Position numbers and translations under genes: made by a program
Assembly (NCBI GenBank): GCA_050084985.1
Contig: JBITNC010000001.1
Span: forward strand, 125,426,001 to 125,490,000
DNA length: 64,000 nt
Direction: 5' to 3'
Origin: Nageia nagi
Taxonomy: Eukaryota; Pinophyta
Notes under the pieces: generated by a model
Told to the model about the DNA's origin: nothing
What the model saw: only the letters and a program-made list of their open reading frames with translations
The model's database searches: none
Part shown: positions 12,241 through 22,789 of the stretch, piece after piece
How the letters are laid out: each line of letters opens with the position of its first letter
Position numbering within the stretch: the stretch's first letter is position 1

Positions 12241-13552
12241 CCTTATTTTGTACAAGTTTATTTCATGCTTCGCATAAAGAATCAAAAATGCATTATTCCC
12301 ACAACTTAAAAAAATTAAGTAATAAGCATGCACCATTTGCATAAGTTCATTTATTAACTTTGCAAAAAAAATGATAAATACATAAGTGTAAGCATGCATT
12401 AAATATGCATAAGTTTATTTGATAACTTTGCATAAAAACATGTTAATAGAGGTAAAAACTTAGGTATGCATCTATTTTTAAGTAAACAAAAAAAAAAACA
12501 TAAAATTCCCTCTTGTTTACTTAAAAAAATGATTTTTAAGAGGTCTTGTTTACTAGTATTTTTATTGTAATAAGGGCAAAAAATGGCATCAGTTTTAGAC
12601 TAATGCTAAAAAAAATATCTATAGTCCTATTCATGTTAAAGCAACTAGAAATGCAACTCAAGATGGGCATGTGCACTCATCATGACAATGCTGGAAAGAT
12701 AGAGGAATGCATGTAGAAAGGAAAGACAATGAATACAAAGTGTTGACTAAGCATAAGAATAAAAGAGAGTTGGTAAAGAAACATGCCGGAAAGAGACCCC
12801 CCAAAGAAAAGGTGAGAGAAAAAAGGTGTCTGCTTACGTGGGTTTGGTGAGAAGATAGGAGAAGGAGACTAGAACACACAAAGAGAAATTAAAAAAAAAA
12901 GAGCTAGAACAATACAAGGAGGCCACAACATGGGAGGGTGCATAGAGGTTAATGATGGCTAGGTGAAGAGAGAAAATAATAGAGAAAAACTTGTTGCCTG
13001 TAAGTGTAAACTACCTCTTGCATCCCACTAAATTAGAAGTAGTATACGAGTAGAAATCATGCCCAATAGATAACATTGACGATGAGGGATGTGACTATGG
13101 TAGAGCGGGGCCATGAACAAAGGAGATAAGGGTCAAATGTAGGGTTGGATTTGCAATCCTTAGATTAAATCATGATCAATAGTCGAGCACTCATATATGA
13201 TGCAAAATCTCAAATCCTTTAAAAAAATTTGAATAATAAAAAAATGAGGTGATCAACGTAGGAAGAGGGGCAAGAGAGGCTATGTGATCCTACAAAAATT
13301 ATAGAGAGGAGGGGTCACATGGTTTAGAGGCATAGGAGAGGAGGCACATAGAGGTCATGGATGAGAAAGGGGTTAAGAAGGAGAAGGGCCAAATGAAGGG
13401 CCATGAGTGCACAGTGCATTAAAGACATTATCCTGAAATTCAAACCTTGGAGTGCCACCCAAATAGTACTCAACAAAAATTAGACCAATTATTATTATTT
13501 TTTTTTAAATTCTCCCTTCAACTATAGTAAAAATTATAATTGTAAGAAAAAA
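12241..13552 (-). other. Remaining Copia-1 leader
   Basis: Noncoding leader with poly-A/T runs. From about 12900 to 13420 it is purine-rich and more GC-rich than its surroundings, without a recognisable product. Confidence 0.5.
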
Positions 13553-13765
13553 AAATATTCCTATTTTTATATAAAAGCAATATACCTTAGACTAAAGAAG
13601 AAAACAAATACTATTCCTTTTTTTTATATGAAAGCAATATACCTTAGACTAAAGAAGAAAACAAATACTATTCCTTTTTTTTATATGAAAGCAATATACC
13701 TTAGACTAAGGAAGAAAATAAATACTATTCCTTTTTTTATATAATAGCAAGATACCTCCCCTTTT
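13553..13765. repeat. 57-bp tandem repeat in Copia-1 leader
   Basis: The unit 'gcaatataccttagactaa...' starts at 13577, 13634 and 13691, with a degenerate fourth start at 13747, giving a period of 57 bp. The copies are nearly identical, so the expansion is recent. Confidence 0.9.
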
Positions 13766-13819
13766 GTGCTTACTAACAATTTTTTTTTTAAATTATTCCT
13801 TAAAAAATATTGTAGCAAA

Positions 13820-14716
13820 TGTTTACAAATAAAATTGAGCGTGTAAATAAATAAATAAGCAAATATCTACAAACTCAATATTATCTGTATTTGAGCTACG
13901 GATAGCAATTTATTCTAGATAACAAATAACAAAATAACCAATTTAGAAATGTAATTAATATCAAACAAGACTGTGGTTTGTATACTTACCTCACGGAACG
14001 TACCTGACAATGAAAGATGAAGATGTTGGCGATGTACTGATGATGAACTGCCTCTCAAAAACGTAGTCACCTGTGAAGATGCAAAAAGAGGACCGCAAGC
14101 GGTCCGTTTCAGAGATAATAGAGCGCTGACGGTGTTCTTGGTTCATAAGGGAGCGTCGACGGCCTTCTTTTGATGATTTTTGATCTCTCAATCAAGTCCA
14201 GAGCTTTAATATGGATGTCTCAGATAGCAGTGTGATATCAGAATAGATCGTAGATGTCAGGATAGCTCGCGAAAGGAAGCACACAAACCATAGCCTTGTA
14301 GGCGGGTACCAAGAGATACCTTAAGGGGTAGCCACTTACAAGACCATACGCGGGATCATGTGTATCCTTGTTGTTGTGGACTTACTATTAGATCCCTTAT
14401 TTATATAGATAATAGATAATACCGCCCATAGGTCGGTGTGCATCCACATAAATAAGGTTAATTCATAAGATTTAATATAAACACATCAATAAACAAGATA
14501 ATTCATGCAATGTTCAAGATAACCCATGCAATATTCAAGATAACCCATGCAATATTCAAGATAACCCATGCAATATTCAAGATAACCCATGCAATATTCA
14601 TATTCAAGCCAAACATTGATATTATCACTTTAATCCATTCAAGACATATAGTTAGGCCAAGCATATTTCATTAATTTATTGATTTAAAAGCATAAAATCA
14701 TTTTTATGTGTTAACA
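13820..14716 (-). repeat. TR-GAG 3' LTR
   Basis: Bounded by TGTTTACAAA and TGTTAACA; near-identical to 18607-19502. It contains about four tandem copies of a 22-bp unit 'caagataacccatgcaatat' (14510-14602) and the palindrome GGACCGCAAGCGGTCC at 14090-14105. Confidence 0.95.
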
Positions 14717-14730
14717 GATGCCCCACTTTG
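14717..14730 (-). other. TR-GAG polypurine tract
   Basis: The minus strand reads CAAAGTGGGGCATC directly before the LTR start TGTTAACA. The 'GTGGGGCA' form is typical of Tat-lineage elements. Confidence 0.8.
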
Positions 14731-14957
14731 GATGTGAAATCGAAAGAATCATGAGGTGACTTGAGATTTTGCATTCAAAGTAAAACATAATATCATAGCA
14801 AACAATTTTGATAAGCAATGATAAACATTAACCATTCTAAACTTAAACAACATCATGATAAAGCTTATAGGTTAAGAAAACTCCCTTTTGATATTTACCT
14901 TGGGCATGCTTGCCCCTTGCATTTTGCTGTAGAAGGTGATAGCTTGATATGTCTGAT

Positions 14958-15213
14958 AATCTGATAAGCTGATAATCTTGCTATAATGCTAATGACCCAT
15001 GAAGACAAACTTGACAACACACATGACAGTGACCGGATAAAACGACTTGACCACACATGTCGATCGGATGACATCTTGACAAGACCACATCACAAGACAA
15101 AACATGACAACACATGACAACACACATGACAAGACATGATAACACACATGACCAACTCACAAGACAAGACATGATAACACTCATAACAACACATGATAAC
15201 CATAACCACACAT
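14958..15213. repeat. Low-complexity 'acacatgacaa' repeats in TR-GAG
   Basis: Irregular repeats of CATGACAA/CATGATAACAC units. ORFs read through this stretch are repeat artefacts. Confidence 0.75.
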
Positions 15214-15487
15214 AGGAGAGAGCTAAGTTCTACACAACTGAGCCTTCGCACCAAGAGGTGTACTCCAGTTGCATGAGAACCGAACTCCGCAAAACAATGA
15301 TAAGCTGATATGTGAGAGCTAAGTTCCACACAACTCTTCGCACCAAGTTGCATAAGAACCGAACTCCGCAGAATAATGATAAGCTGATATATGAGAGCTA
15401 AGTTCTACACAACTGAGCCTTCGCACCAAGAGGTGTACTCCAGTTGCATAAGAACCGAACTCCGCAAAACAATGATAAGCTGATAGC
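15214..15487. repeat. Three-copy ~90-bp tandem repeat in TR-GAG
   Basis: Unit 'gagagctaagttctacac...gaaccgaactccgca...atgataagctgata' begins at about 15214, 15317 and 15393. The middle copy has lost an internal 'gagccttcgcacc' segment. Confidence 0.85.
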
Positions 15488-16062
15488 GGGAGCTGGAACT
15501 CCACTCACAAGCATGATAATCTGATCACGGGAGCTGAACTCCACTCATATACACATGATAAGCTGACTATGGGAGCTGGACTCCTCTCATGAGCACATGA
15601 TAAGCTGATTATGGGAGCTAGACTCCACTCACAAGCATGATAGTCTAATCACGGGAGCTGGACTCCACTCATAGGCATGATAGTCTGATCACGGGAGCTG
15701 AACTCCACTCATATGCATGATAGTCTGATCACGGGAGCTGGACTCCACTCATATGCATGATAGTCTGATCACGGGAGCTGGACTCCACTCACAAGCACAT
15801 GACAAGCTAACTATGGGAGCTGGACTCCACTCATAGGCACATGATAAGCTGACTATGGGAGCTGGACTCCACTCATAGGCACATGATAAGCTAACTATGG
15901 GAGCTGGACTCCTCTCATGAGCACATGATAAGCTGATTATGGGAGCTAGACTCCACTCACAAGCATGATAATCTGATCACGAGAGCTGGACTCCACTCAT
16001 AGGCACATGATAAGCGGATTATGGGAGCTGGACTCCTCTCATAAGCATGATAGTCTGATCGC
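15488..16062. repeat. Fourteen-unit 40/42-bp minisatellite in TR-GAG
   Basis: Each unit starts 'gggagctggactccactc'. Two unit types alternate in blocks: a 40-bp type ending 'gcatgatagtctgatca' and a 42-bp type ending 'gcacatgataagctgacta'. GGAG and CTCC around the centre can pair. Units are nearly identical within a type. Confidence 0.9.
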
Positions 16063-16168
16063 TCGGGTCTGCAAACATGAAACTCAAAGCAATATTCTCC
16101 TGGATATAACGTTGATCAAACACCTATGATGCACTCATGATACTTAATAAACTAATTTTCTAGATAAA

Positions 16169-16244
16169 GGAACGCGGGCGGTCCTTTCTCACTGATTTAG
16201 AACGCTGGTGGTCTTCACTAAATACATATGGAGCGCTGGCGCTC
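16169..16244. repeat. GC-rich palindromes downstream of TR-GAG gag
   Basis: GGAACGCGGGCGGTCC (16169-16184), AACGCTGGTGGTCTTC (16201-16216) and GAGCGCTGGCGCTC (16231-16244) are evenly spaced short inverted repeats with a 2-base centre. They match the type found in the LTRs (14090-14105, 18877-18892) and within gag (18007-18020). Confidence 0.7.
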
Positions 16245-16346
16245 TTTTTCTTACATAAAAATGGATCCCCGTTTCCTCTACCATAATGTTGGTTAGCATG
16301 TCTACCCTAATGTTAGTTCCATTAGTATCAGTATGATCATGGGTGC

Positions 16347-18584
16347 TTACCAAATGATATTTCCGAAGGGCAACTCACCCTTACTAGTGCTAGCTTCATG
16401 TTGATTTTTACACCATGGTGCCCCAGTGATAATAGGGCTCTTTGTTGTACTTTCTTGTGCATGCATTATTCCTGTATTATGTTTGGGCATGGGGTCTTTG
16501 TAGATTCCTAAGTTTCTATTATCTACATGCACAGGAGCTTTCCCTTTTATGTCAGGTTTTTCAAATGAGATTGCTTTTCTATCTACCAGATCTTGGATGA
16601 TATCTCTGAATTTTCTACATTCACATGTTTTGTGGCCATGAACTCTATGGTATAGGCAAAATCCTCCTGTAGTTTTAGTGGCTTGTTGGTTTACAGGTGG
16701 CAATTGAATTAGACCCTTCTTCACTAATGATTGCAACAACTCATTATGATCTTCTGTGATTTTAGTGTATACTCGGGGAGTCGGACGCTTGCTTGATTTT
16801 TGTTTGCGTTTTTCTTGTGTGATTATGTTGATTGTTGCAATTTCCCTTTCTTCTTTTCTAAGTTTCCACAAACCAATTTTCATCATGTGTTGCTCTTTTC
16901 GAATCATGGAATCAATCATTTCAGAGAGGGGTTGGTCTATATAGTTAAGGAATTCAAGCATCATCTCATCTCTAATGGAGTTTATCAACATGTGTTTTAG
17001 TTCTTTCTCATTCAAGTTTATGAATTTTGCAATTTTCTTCCATTCGGCTAAAAACTTGCTAAATGGCTGATTTTCTTCCTGTTTCATTTTGGCAAGATCT
17101 ATAATGAGTGGTTTTCTCTTTATGTTATATTGATATTGATCTATGAATTCACGTTTTAGTTGCTCATAACTCTTGATGCTTTGATTTTCAAGTCCGTAGT
17201 ACCAGTCAGATGCTTCTTCCCCTAGGCTAAGTGAAAAAAGTCTAGCTAACATATCAGAATCATGTTGATGTCTATAAGCTGCTTCTTCAAAGATTACAAT
17301 ATGCATTCTTGGATCACTCCTACCATTATATTTGTCAAAATCTATGTCTTTCCCTTTCCAAATTTTACTTCTTATTCTTGAACAAAGAGGGTGACTTTCT
17401 TCTAGTTTTTCATTCTCCTTTGCTTCATTTAAATGTATTAGCCTTTTCAATTGTTCAGCCATGTTTGCTAATTGTGCTCTCATTTTATCTGATTTTTCTT
17501 TTTCAATTTGTGCGTTTGGATTATCTTTAGGTTGCTTATTTATGAAATCTAGATTTTCAGGTTCTTCTTCACTTTCATAATCAAGTATTCCAGGAGTGAA
17601 TCTTCCTATTTGTTCTCTCCATTCATGAATCAGTTGATTTTCTAGTTCTCCCATGATGACCTGTCTTACACTCACTTGAGCTTTCCGGTAAGATTTTGTA
17701 TTTATTATTTTCTTTACCTCTATCTCTTTGATTTTCTTTTCTTTATCCGACCAAAAAGGGTAATCATTAAGAAGTTTTTGTGCAACAGGGTCTGTTTCAA
17801 GTTCTATTTCTGACTCACTATCAGACTCATCATCAAACTCGATTATTTCATCATCTTCTTCTTCTAATGTTATTGGTTTATGATATGCAAATGCCAAAGA
17901 TGACAAAGAGGGTTCACAAACATTTTGTTTAACTATCTCAAGGGCAAAAGAATTTTGATCATGATGAAGCATACAAAAGTTAATATGACTTTCCATGGTA
18001 GAAATGGACCGCGGGCGGTCTATTTCTACAGGGTTTAGATCGTGAGAGGTCTTATTATGATCGATTATGATGTTTGAAAAAAAGATTGGTTCATCTAGAA
18101 ATGTTCTAAAGGAAAATCTGAGACTGTTCACTGTTAAAAATTCATAGATTTTATGCAATGAATAAACTATGGTAGGATCTTCAGAGAACTTGTAGAATGC
18201 CCCAAAATGCTCTATGAATTTTTGTATCAACCTTAGTTTATCTTCAGTGAGGTTTGAATTGTTAGATTTTACCCAACGATAAAGGACCAATTGTGATTTG
18301 TTTTCCAAAGGTAGAACTAGATTTTCTAAGATTCCTACTTCAAGGGTTTCATTATCCAAGCTATCATTATCTTCGGAATCACCATGATAGGATTCCTCAT
18401 CCGGAAGTTTATCTTTGATAATCCCAGGAGCACTCTCTTTGTTTATTCTAGCACTTTTCCTAGTTGGCTCTATTCCTTTCCATATTTTTCTTTTTCTCCT
18501 ATTTTGTTTCGGCGATGATTGAACTAATGAAGGATAATTTGATAATTCATTTATATCTCTACTCATTGTTGAATCAAAAAGCAT
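16347..18584 (-). CDS. Gag-like protein of TR-GAG, 745 codons, intact
   Basis: A retrotransposon gag (capsid) protein expected to form cytoplasmic particles that package element RNA. The N-terminus is basic (KQNRRKRKIWK, about residues 26-36) and followed by an acidic region (EEEDDEIIEFDDESDSES). The conserved retrotransposon-gag domain lies at about residues 430-590 (LARLFSLSLGEEASDWYYGL, then EQLKREFIDQY). A zinc-finger-like CLYHRVHGHKTCEC follows at about 643-656, the pattern seen in the gag of the Tat element at 42634-42690. No protease or RT follows; the frame ends at 16347 and repeats begin. The first ATG abuts the primer site, so the ATG at 18566 (residue 7) may be used instead. It is the only long intact ORF in the window, which fits the low LTR divergence. 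I am confident of gag, less so of lineage. Confidence 0.93.
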   Translation of the reverse strand: MLFDSTMSRDINELSNYPSLVQSSPKQNRRKRKIWKGIEPTRKSARINKESAPGIIKDKLPDEESYHGDSEDNDSLDNETLEVGILENLVLPLENKSQLVLYRWVKSNNSNLTEDKLRLIQKFIEHFGAFYKFSEDPTIVYSLHKIYEFLTVNSLRFSFRTFLDEPIFFSNIIIDHNKTSHDLNPVEIDRPRSISTMESHINFCMLHHDQNSFALEIVKQNVCEPSLSSLAFAYHKPITLEEEDDEIIEFDDESDSESEIELETDPVAQKLLNDYPFWSDKEKKIKEIEVKKIINTKSYRKAQVSVRQVIMGELENQLIHEWREQIGRFTPGILDYESEEEPENLDFINKQPKDNPNAQIEKEKSDKMRAQLANMAEQLKRLIHLNEAKENEKLEESHPLCSRIRSKIWKGKDIDFDKYNGRSDPRMHIVIFEEAAYRHQHDSDMLARLFSLSLGEEASDWYYGLENQSIKSYEQLKREFIDQYQYNIKRKPLIIDLAKMKQEENQPFSKFLAEWKKIAKFINLNEKELKHMLINSIRDEMMLEFLNYIDQPLSEMIDSMIRKEQHMMKIGLWKLRKEEREIATINIITQEKRKQKSSKRPTPRVYTKITEDHNELLQSLVKKGLIQLPPVNQQATKTTGGFCLYHRVHGHKTCECRKFRDIIQDLVDRKAISFEKPDIKGKAPVHVDNRNLGIYKDPMPKHNTGIMHAQESTTKSPIITGAPWCKNQHEASTSKGELPFGNIIW
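18007..18020. repeat. Palindrome inside TR-GAG gag
   Basis: GACCGCGGGCGGTC is a perfect 6-bp inverted repeat around GG, in frame within the gag ORF (coding IDRPRS). It belongs to the same family as the LTR palindromes. Confidence 0.7.
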
Positions 18585-18604
18585 GTTTCACGTCGGGTTC
18601 ACCA
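18585..18604 (-). other. TR-GAG primer binding site
   Basis: The plus strand GTTTCACGTCGGGTTCACCA looks like the 3' end of a tRNA including CCA. Two bases separate it from the 5' LTR. The tRNA species is not identified. The gag ATG follows with no spacer. Confidence 0.8.
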
Positions 18605-18606
18605 AA

Positions 18607-19502
18607 TGTTTACAAATAAAATTGAGCGTGTAAATAAATAAATAAGCAAATATCTACAAACTCAATATTATCTGTATTTGAGCTACGGATAGCAATTTAT
18701 TCTAGATAACAAATAACAAAATAACCAATTTAGAAATGTAATTAATATCAAACAAGACTGTGGTTTGTATACTTACCTCATGGAACGTACCTGACAATGA
18801 AAGATGAAGATGTTGGCGATGTACTGATGATGAACTGCCTCTCAAAAACGTAGTCACCTGTGAAGATGTAAAAAGAGGACCGCAGGCGGTCCGTTTCAGA
18901 GATAATAGAGCGCCGGTGGTGTTCTTGGTTCATAAGGGAGCACCGACGGCCTTCTTTTGATGATTTTTGATCTCTCAATCAAGTCCAGAGCTTTAATACG
19001 GATGTCTCAGATAGCAGTGTGATATCATAATAGATCGTAGATGTCAGGATAGCTCGCGAAAGGAAGCACACAAACCACAGCCTTGTAGGCAGTACCAAGA
19101 GATACCTTAAGGGGTAGCCACTTACAAGACCATACGCGGGATCATGTGTATCCTTGTTGTTGTGGACTTACTATTAGATCCCTTATTTATATAGATAATA
19201 GATAATACCGCCCATAGGTCGGCGTGCATCCACATAAATAAGGTTAATTCACAAGATTTAATATAAACACATCAATAAACAAGATAATTCATGCAATGTT
19301 CAAGATAACCCATGCAATATTCAAGATAACCCATGCAATATTCAAGATAACCCATGCAATATTCAAGATAACCCATACAATATTCATATTCAAGCCAAAC
19401 ATTGATATTATCACTTTAATCCATTCAAGACATATAGTTAGGCCAAGCATATTTCATTAATTTATTGATTTAAAAGCATAAAATCATTTTTATGTGTTAA
19501 CA
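18607..19502 (-). repeat. TR-GAG 5' LTR
   Basis: Near-identical to 13820-14716, followed on the plus strand by TSD GCAAA. The palindrome reads GGACCGCAGGCGGTCC here, with one centre base different from the other LTR. Confidence 0.95.
19184..19193 (-). promoter_or_regulatory. Probable TATA box of TR-GAG 5' LTR
   Basis: The minus strand reads TATATAAATA in the 5' LTR, a good plant TATA element at a sensible place upstream of the internal region. Confidence 0.55.
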
Positions 19503-19507
19503 GCAAA

Positions 19508-19849
19508 TTTGTAATATCAACTTTGTAATAAAAATTGCATATAATAACCCCAATTTTTAATAAAAAATTGTAGCAATTTTTTTTTAAAAAAATTGCAAGT
19601 AACATAAGGGGTTAGTAAAACAAATTGCAATTTGTTAGGCATATTTGGCTAAAAATAAAGAACTAACATATAAAAAAAAATAACATGTTAGTAACAAAAT
19701 GCAATACTTTAACAATAATAAAAAAGGAAGGATATTATACCTTCTCTAAGTTTTACCTCAACAATGAATTGAAGAGATGAGGTATGAAGATCACCAAGTT
19801 GTATAAGAAGAGCTTCCACACCAAAGATGTGAATAAAAGCCTCCAAGTT
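19508..19849 (-). other. Start of Copia-1 leader
   Basis: The part of the leader next to the primer site, cut off from the rest by TR-GAG. Noncoding. Its last 120 bases align with the equivalent place in Copia-5 (58730-58810). Confidence 0.75.
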
Positions 19850-19861
19850 GCTTTGATACCA
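19850..19861 (-). other. Copia-1 primer binding site (initiator Met tRNA)
   Basis: The minus strand reads TGGTATCAAAGC two bases inside the LTR end, one mismatch from the usual TGGTATCAGAGC complementary to initiator Met tRNA. Confidence 0.88.
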
Positions 19862-19863
19862 AC

Positions 19864-20368
19864 TGAGAGAAATGAACTATAACAAGAACAATTATAAACT
19901 ACCAATATCACATGAAAGCTCTCAATTCACATCTAACAATCTCACAAATAAAATAATCTCACAAAGTAAATCAAGATGTAAAGTGGTTCCTCTAACTAGG
20001 AGTACATCCACTAACTAGATCTTTACTTCAATCATAACTACAACTCTCTTACAATCCTCATAATCTCAACTCTTACACTTCTATCCTATAGCATAACTTT
20101 ACTCTACAATTGGTACTTTATTACAAAGAGGGAGCCATCTATTTATAGGCCAAAATCCCTCTTTGGATAACCCTTTTATCCAATGTACATAAGCATGACA
20201 TGCACATCCTTTGACCCAAGGGGCATGCTCATGACATGGAGTGTAGGACAAGTTACATTATCATATTCACTAAAATACTTAAGGTATCAAATGATACCCT
20301 TAAGTATTAGTGAATTTACATAGAAGATTTAATACAACCTTTACAATAATGCATTATACATTCCAATA
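19864..20368 (-). repeat. Copia-1 5' LTR
   Basis: Pairs with 6151-6655. The terminal base pair reads TA instead of CA (ccaata). Followed by TSD GTTGC at 20369-20373. Confidence 0.95.
20140..20147 (-). promoter_or_regulatory. TATA box of Copia-1 5' LTR
   Basis: The minus strand reads TATAAATA followed by GATGGC, at the position shared by all copia LTRs in this window. Confidence 0.65.
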
Positions 20369-20373
20369 GTTGC

Positions 20374-21319
20374 CTCATAATCAATTCCATACTTTTGAGT
20401 GAAACCCTTAGCAACCAAACTTGCCTTATATTTCTTAATTTCACCCTATAAATTATACTTAATCTCATGGATCCACTCGTTTCAAATTATATTTTTTGAA
20501 GATGAATCTGGAACTAAGTCCCAAGTTCCATTTTTCATAAGTGCCTCATATTCCAACTTCCAAAAAGCAAGTTTAAATGCCTTCTTAAAGGTTGAGAGTT
20601 CATTATGATTATTGATTTTAGTAAGGAGAGACTTATTCAAAGTCATGCCTCTAGTTATCCTTTGATTTAGAGAATTTGTTTCTTGAGTTGACTTGTATGA
20701 AGAGATATCTAACCACTTAGAAATTTTTGAAGTCTTTGATCACTTCACTTGAAGAAGAGCTAGTAGGAACTTCATTGAATTTGATATCCCTTGAAACAAA
20801 AACTACTTTTGTTGAATGAGAGTAGAGCCTATCATCCAACTTATTTCTTTTATCAAAAATTATGAAGAAAAAAGCTTCACATCCAAAGACACTTAGATGT
20901 GAGATATCAAGTTTCTTTCTTTTCCATGCCTAATATGGAGTTTTTCCTTCCACTACTTTTATGGGATACCTATTCAAAGTGTAGATAGTAGTACTAACAA
21001 CTTCTCACCATAAAAACTTAAGAATATTGTCCATAATACATATATCCATGTCCATTATGGTTCTATCCTTCCTTTTTGCAACACCATTTTGTTGCAGAGT
21101 ATAAGGAATAGTGAAATACCTTTTGACCCCATGCTTTGCATAAAATTCATTGAATTCATTACTTACATATTCATCCCCATTATCTGAGTTTAGCATCTTG
21201 ATCTTTAAATTGGTTTTATTTTTGGCTAAGGCCATGAACTCCTTGAACATATCAAAGGTTTGATATTTAAGCTCTAGTAGATACCCAAAAGTCATCAATA
21301 AAAGTAAGGACATAAGATG
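20374..21319 (-). pseudogene. Copia-2 start of RT and integrase core (decayed)
   Basis: 21005-21313 reads as the copia integrase core: KMLNSDNGDEYVSNEF carries the second catalytic Asp, and TLQQNGVAKRKDRTI corresponds to the block with the catalytic Glu, which is Lys here. The part from 20374 to 20900 matches the integrase/RT linker and the start of RT in Copia-6, with stops. Disrupted at 21319 by Copia-3. Confidence 0.85.
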
Positions 21320-21817
21320 TGAGAGAATTGAACTATAAATTAAACAACTCTATATCTCCAAGATCACACAAAAGCTCTCAATTCATATCTAAATAACATA
21401 TAAAGCAATCTCACAAAGATAACATAAGATGTAGGTGGTTCTTCCAACTAGGAGTACATCCACTAACTAGATCTCACTTCATTCACAATATGAACTCTTA
21501 CAATCCTCATACTCTTTTCTCATAACCACTATCCTATAGCATAACTTTACTCCACAATTAGTGTGTAATCACAAAGAGGGAGCCTTCTATTTATAATCCA
21601 AAATCCTTATTTGGATCACCCTATTATCCAATGTACAAAAGAATGATATGCACATCCTTTTATCCAAGGGACATGCTCATGACATGGAGTGTAGGATAAG
21701 TAACATTATCATATTCACTTAAATACTTAAGGTATCAAATGATACCCTTAATTATTAGTGAAATTTCATAGAAGATTTAATATAAACCTTTACAATAATG
21801 CATTATACATTCCAACA
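21320..21817 (-). repeat. Copia-3 3' LTR
   Basis: TGAGAGAATTGAAC to CATTCCAACA, same family as the Copia-1 LTRs, followed by the polypurine complement cttcccttaatg. Confidence 0.93.
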
Positions 21818-22269
21818 CTTCCCTTAATGTAGTATGGGATAAAGGGAGTAAGAGAGAAGAATAAAAGAAAGTAAGAGAGTTCTCCTCCAAACAAATATAA
21901 TGGAGATAAGAACTTTTTACATATTTGTGAAGTAAGAAAGATCTATTTGAGACTCACTACTTTGTTAAATACAATCATTAACCATAATCAATTTCAATGT
22001 ACATGAAGTAGTCATCCAATTCAAAGTCATGAAGAGTCTCTAAGAGCCTACATACCTGAGGTAAGTAACCTATTATATTAAAAGAACCTACAAGTCATAA
22101 GTAGCTCAAATAATAAGATCAGTTATATGCAACATATTCATCTCAATAAGGATAGATGAATCACATAAATGCTATCATGAACTGATCAATGGTGCACTAT
22201 AAGTCATCACAAAGATGCCATGCTAAAAACTTAGTCACCTACTGTATATAAAACATATGTTGATTAGCA

Positions 22270-22600
22270 TTACAAAATAGAACATGCACATATGAGTTTC
22301 TCACATATGGATAATTTAACAATGCCAAAAGACATATAAGTGTTCCTCACACATGGATAATTGAATAATGCTAGATTGACCAAAATAGAGCATGCACATA
22401 CAAGTTCTTCACATATGGATAACTGAATAGTGCCAAAGACACATAAGAGTTCTTCACCCATGGATAACTCAACAATGCTAGATTGACCAAAATAGAGCAT
22501 GCACAAATGAGTTCCTCACATATGGATAATTAAATAGTGCCAAAAGACACATAAGAGTTCATCACACATGGATAACTGAATAATGCTAGATTGGCCAATT
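22270..22600 (-). repeat. Copia-3 3' noncoding tandem repeats
   Basis: About five units of roughly 60 bp with 'gttcctcacacatggataa', like the Copia-1 array. The single 24-nt hairpin (22621-22644, AAGTTT with GTGAACTT) follows. Confidence 0.78.
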
Positions 22601-22789
22601 TTTGCTTTAAAAATTTGTACAAGTTTCTCATGCAAAGTGAACTTACCATTAAGGTGTACAACAAAATCAACACTATAAACATAAAATCCTCCTAAGGGTG
22701 AAATTATCATTACAAATATGAATTCATCAAAGAATTCAACTTTCACTCCTCTTTTACGGTAACTTTACCAACCTTATAACATCCCTAAG

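Larger units (their letters stand above)
13820..19502 (-). mobile_element. TR-GAG: young gag-only non-autonomous LTR retrotransposon, TSD GCAAA
   Basis: LTRs of 897 and 896 bp (13820-14716 and 18607-19502) begin TGTTTAC and end GTTAACA. GCAAA flanks both sides (13815-13819, 19503-19507). Between them are a primer site, one intact 745-codon gag ORF, two kinds of tandem repeats and a polypurine tract, but no protease, RT, RNase H or integrase. I count about sixteen LTR differences, nearly all transitions, so the insertion is recent. Terminal-repeat retrotransposons with only a gag gene are known in plants and depend on a partner for pol. It is inserted in the Copia-1 leader. The gag zinc-finger pattern resembles that of the Tat element in this window, but the primer sites differ. 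Confidence 0.93.
6151..20368 (-). mobile_element. Copia-1: full-length but inactive Ty1/copia element with TSD GTTGC
   Basis: Two LTRs (6151-6655 and 19864-20368, both 505 bp) are flanked by GTTGC on each side, and the joined flanks restore the RT homology of Copia-2. The internal order on the minus strand is primer site, leader, gag, protease, integrase, RT, RNase H, polypurine tract. Between leader and primer site sits the younger TR-GAG element (13820-19502); without it Copia-1 is about 8.5 kb. The LTRs differ at roughly 8% of positions by eye, and the coding frame has many stops, so this is an old copy. The leader of about 2.7 kb is unusually long for copia. Confidence 0.93.

Noticed and set aside
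14981-15504. Cys/Ser/Val-rich ORFs of 61-87 codons
   Set aside because: They are translations of tandem repeats in TR-GAG.
18585-18604. tRNA gene 3' end
   Set aside because: Only the last 20 bases including CCA match a tRNA end and they lie exactly at the primer-site position; no tRNA body is upstream.
13820-19502. TR-GAG as a non-autonomous partner of the Tat element in this window
   Set aside because: The gag fingers are alike, but LTR ends and primer sites are clearly different.
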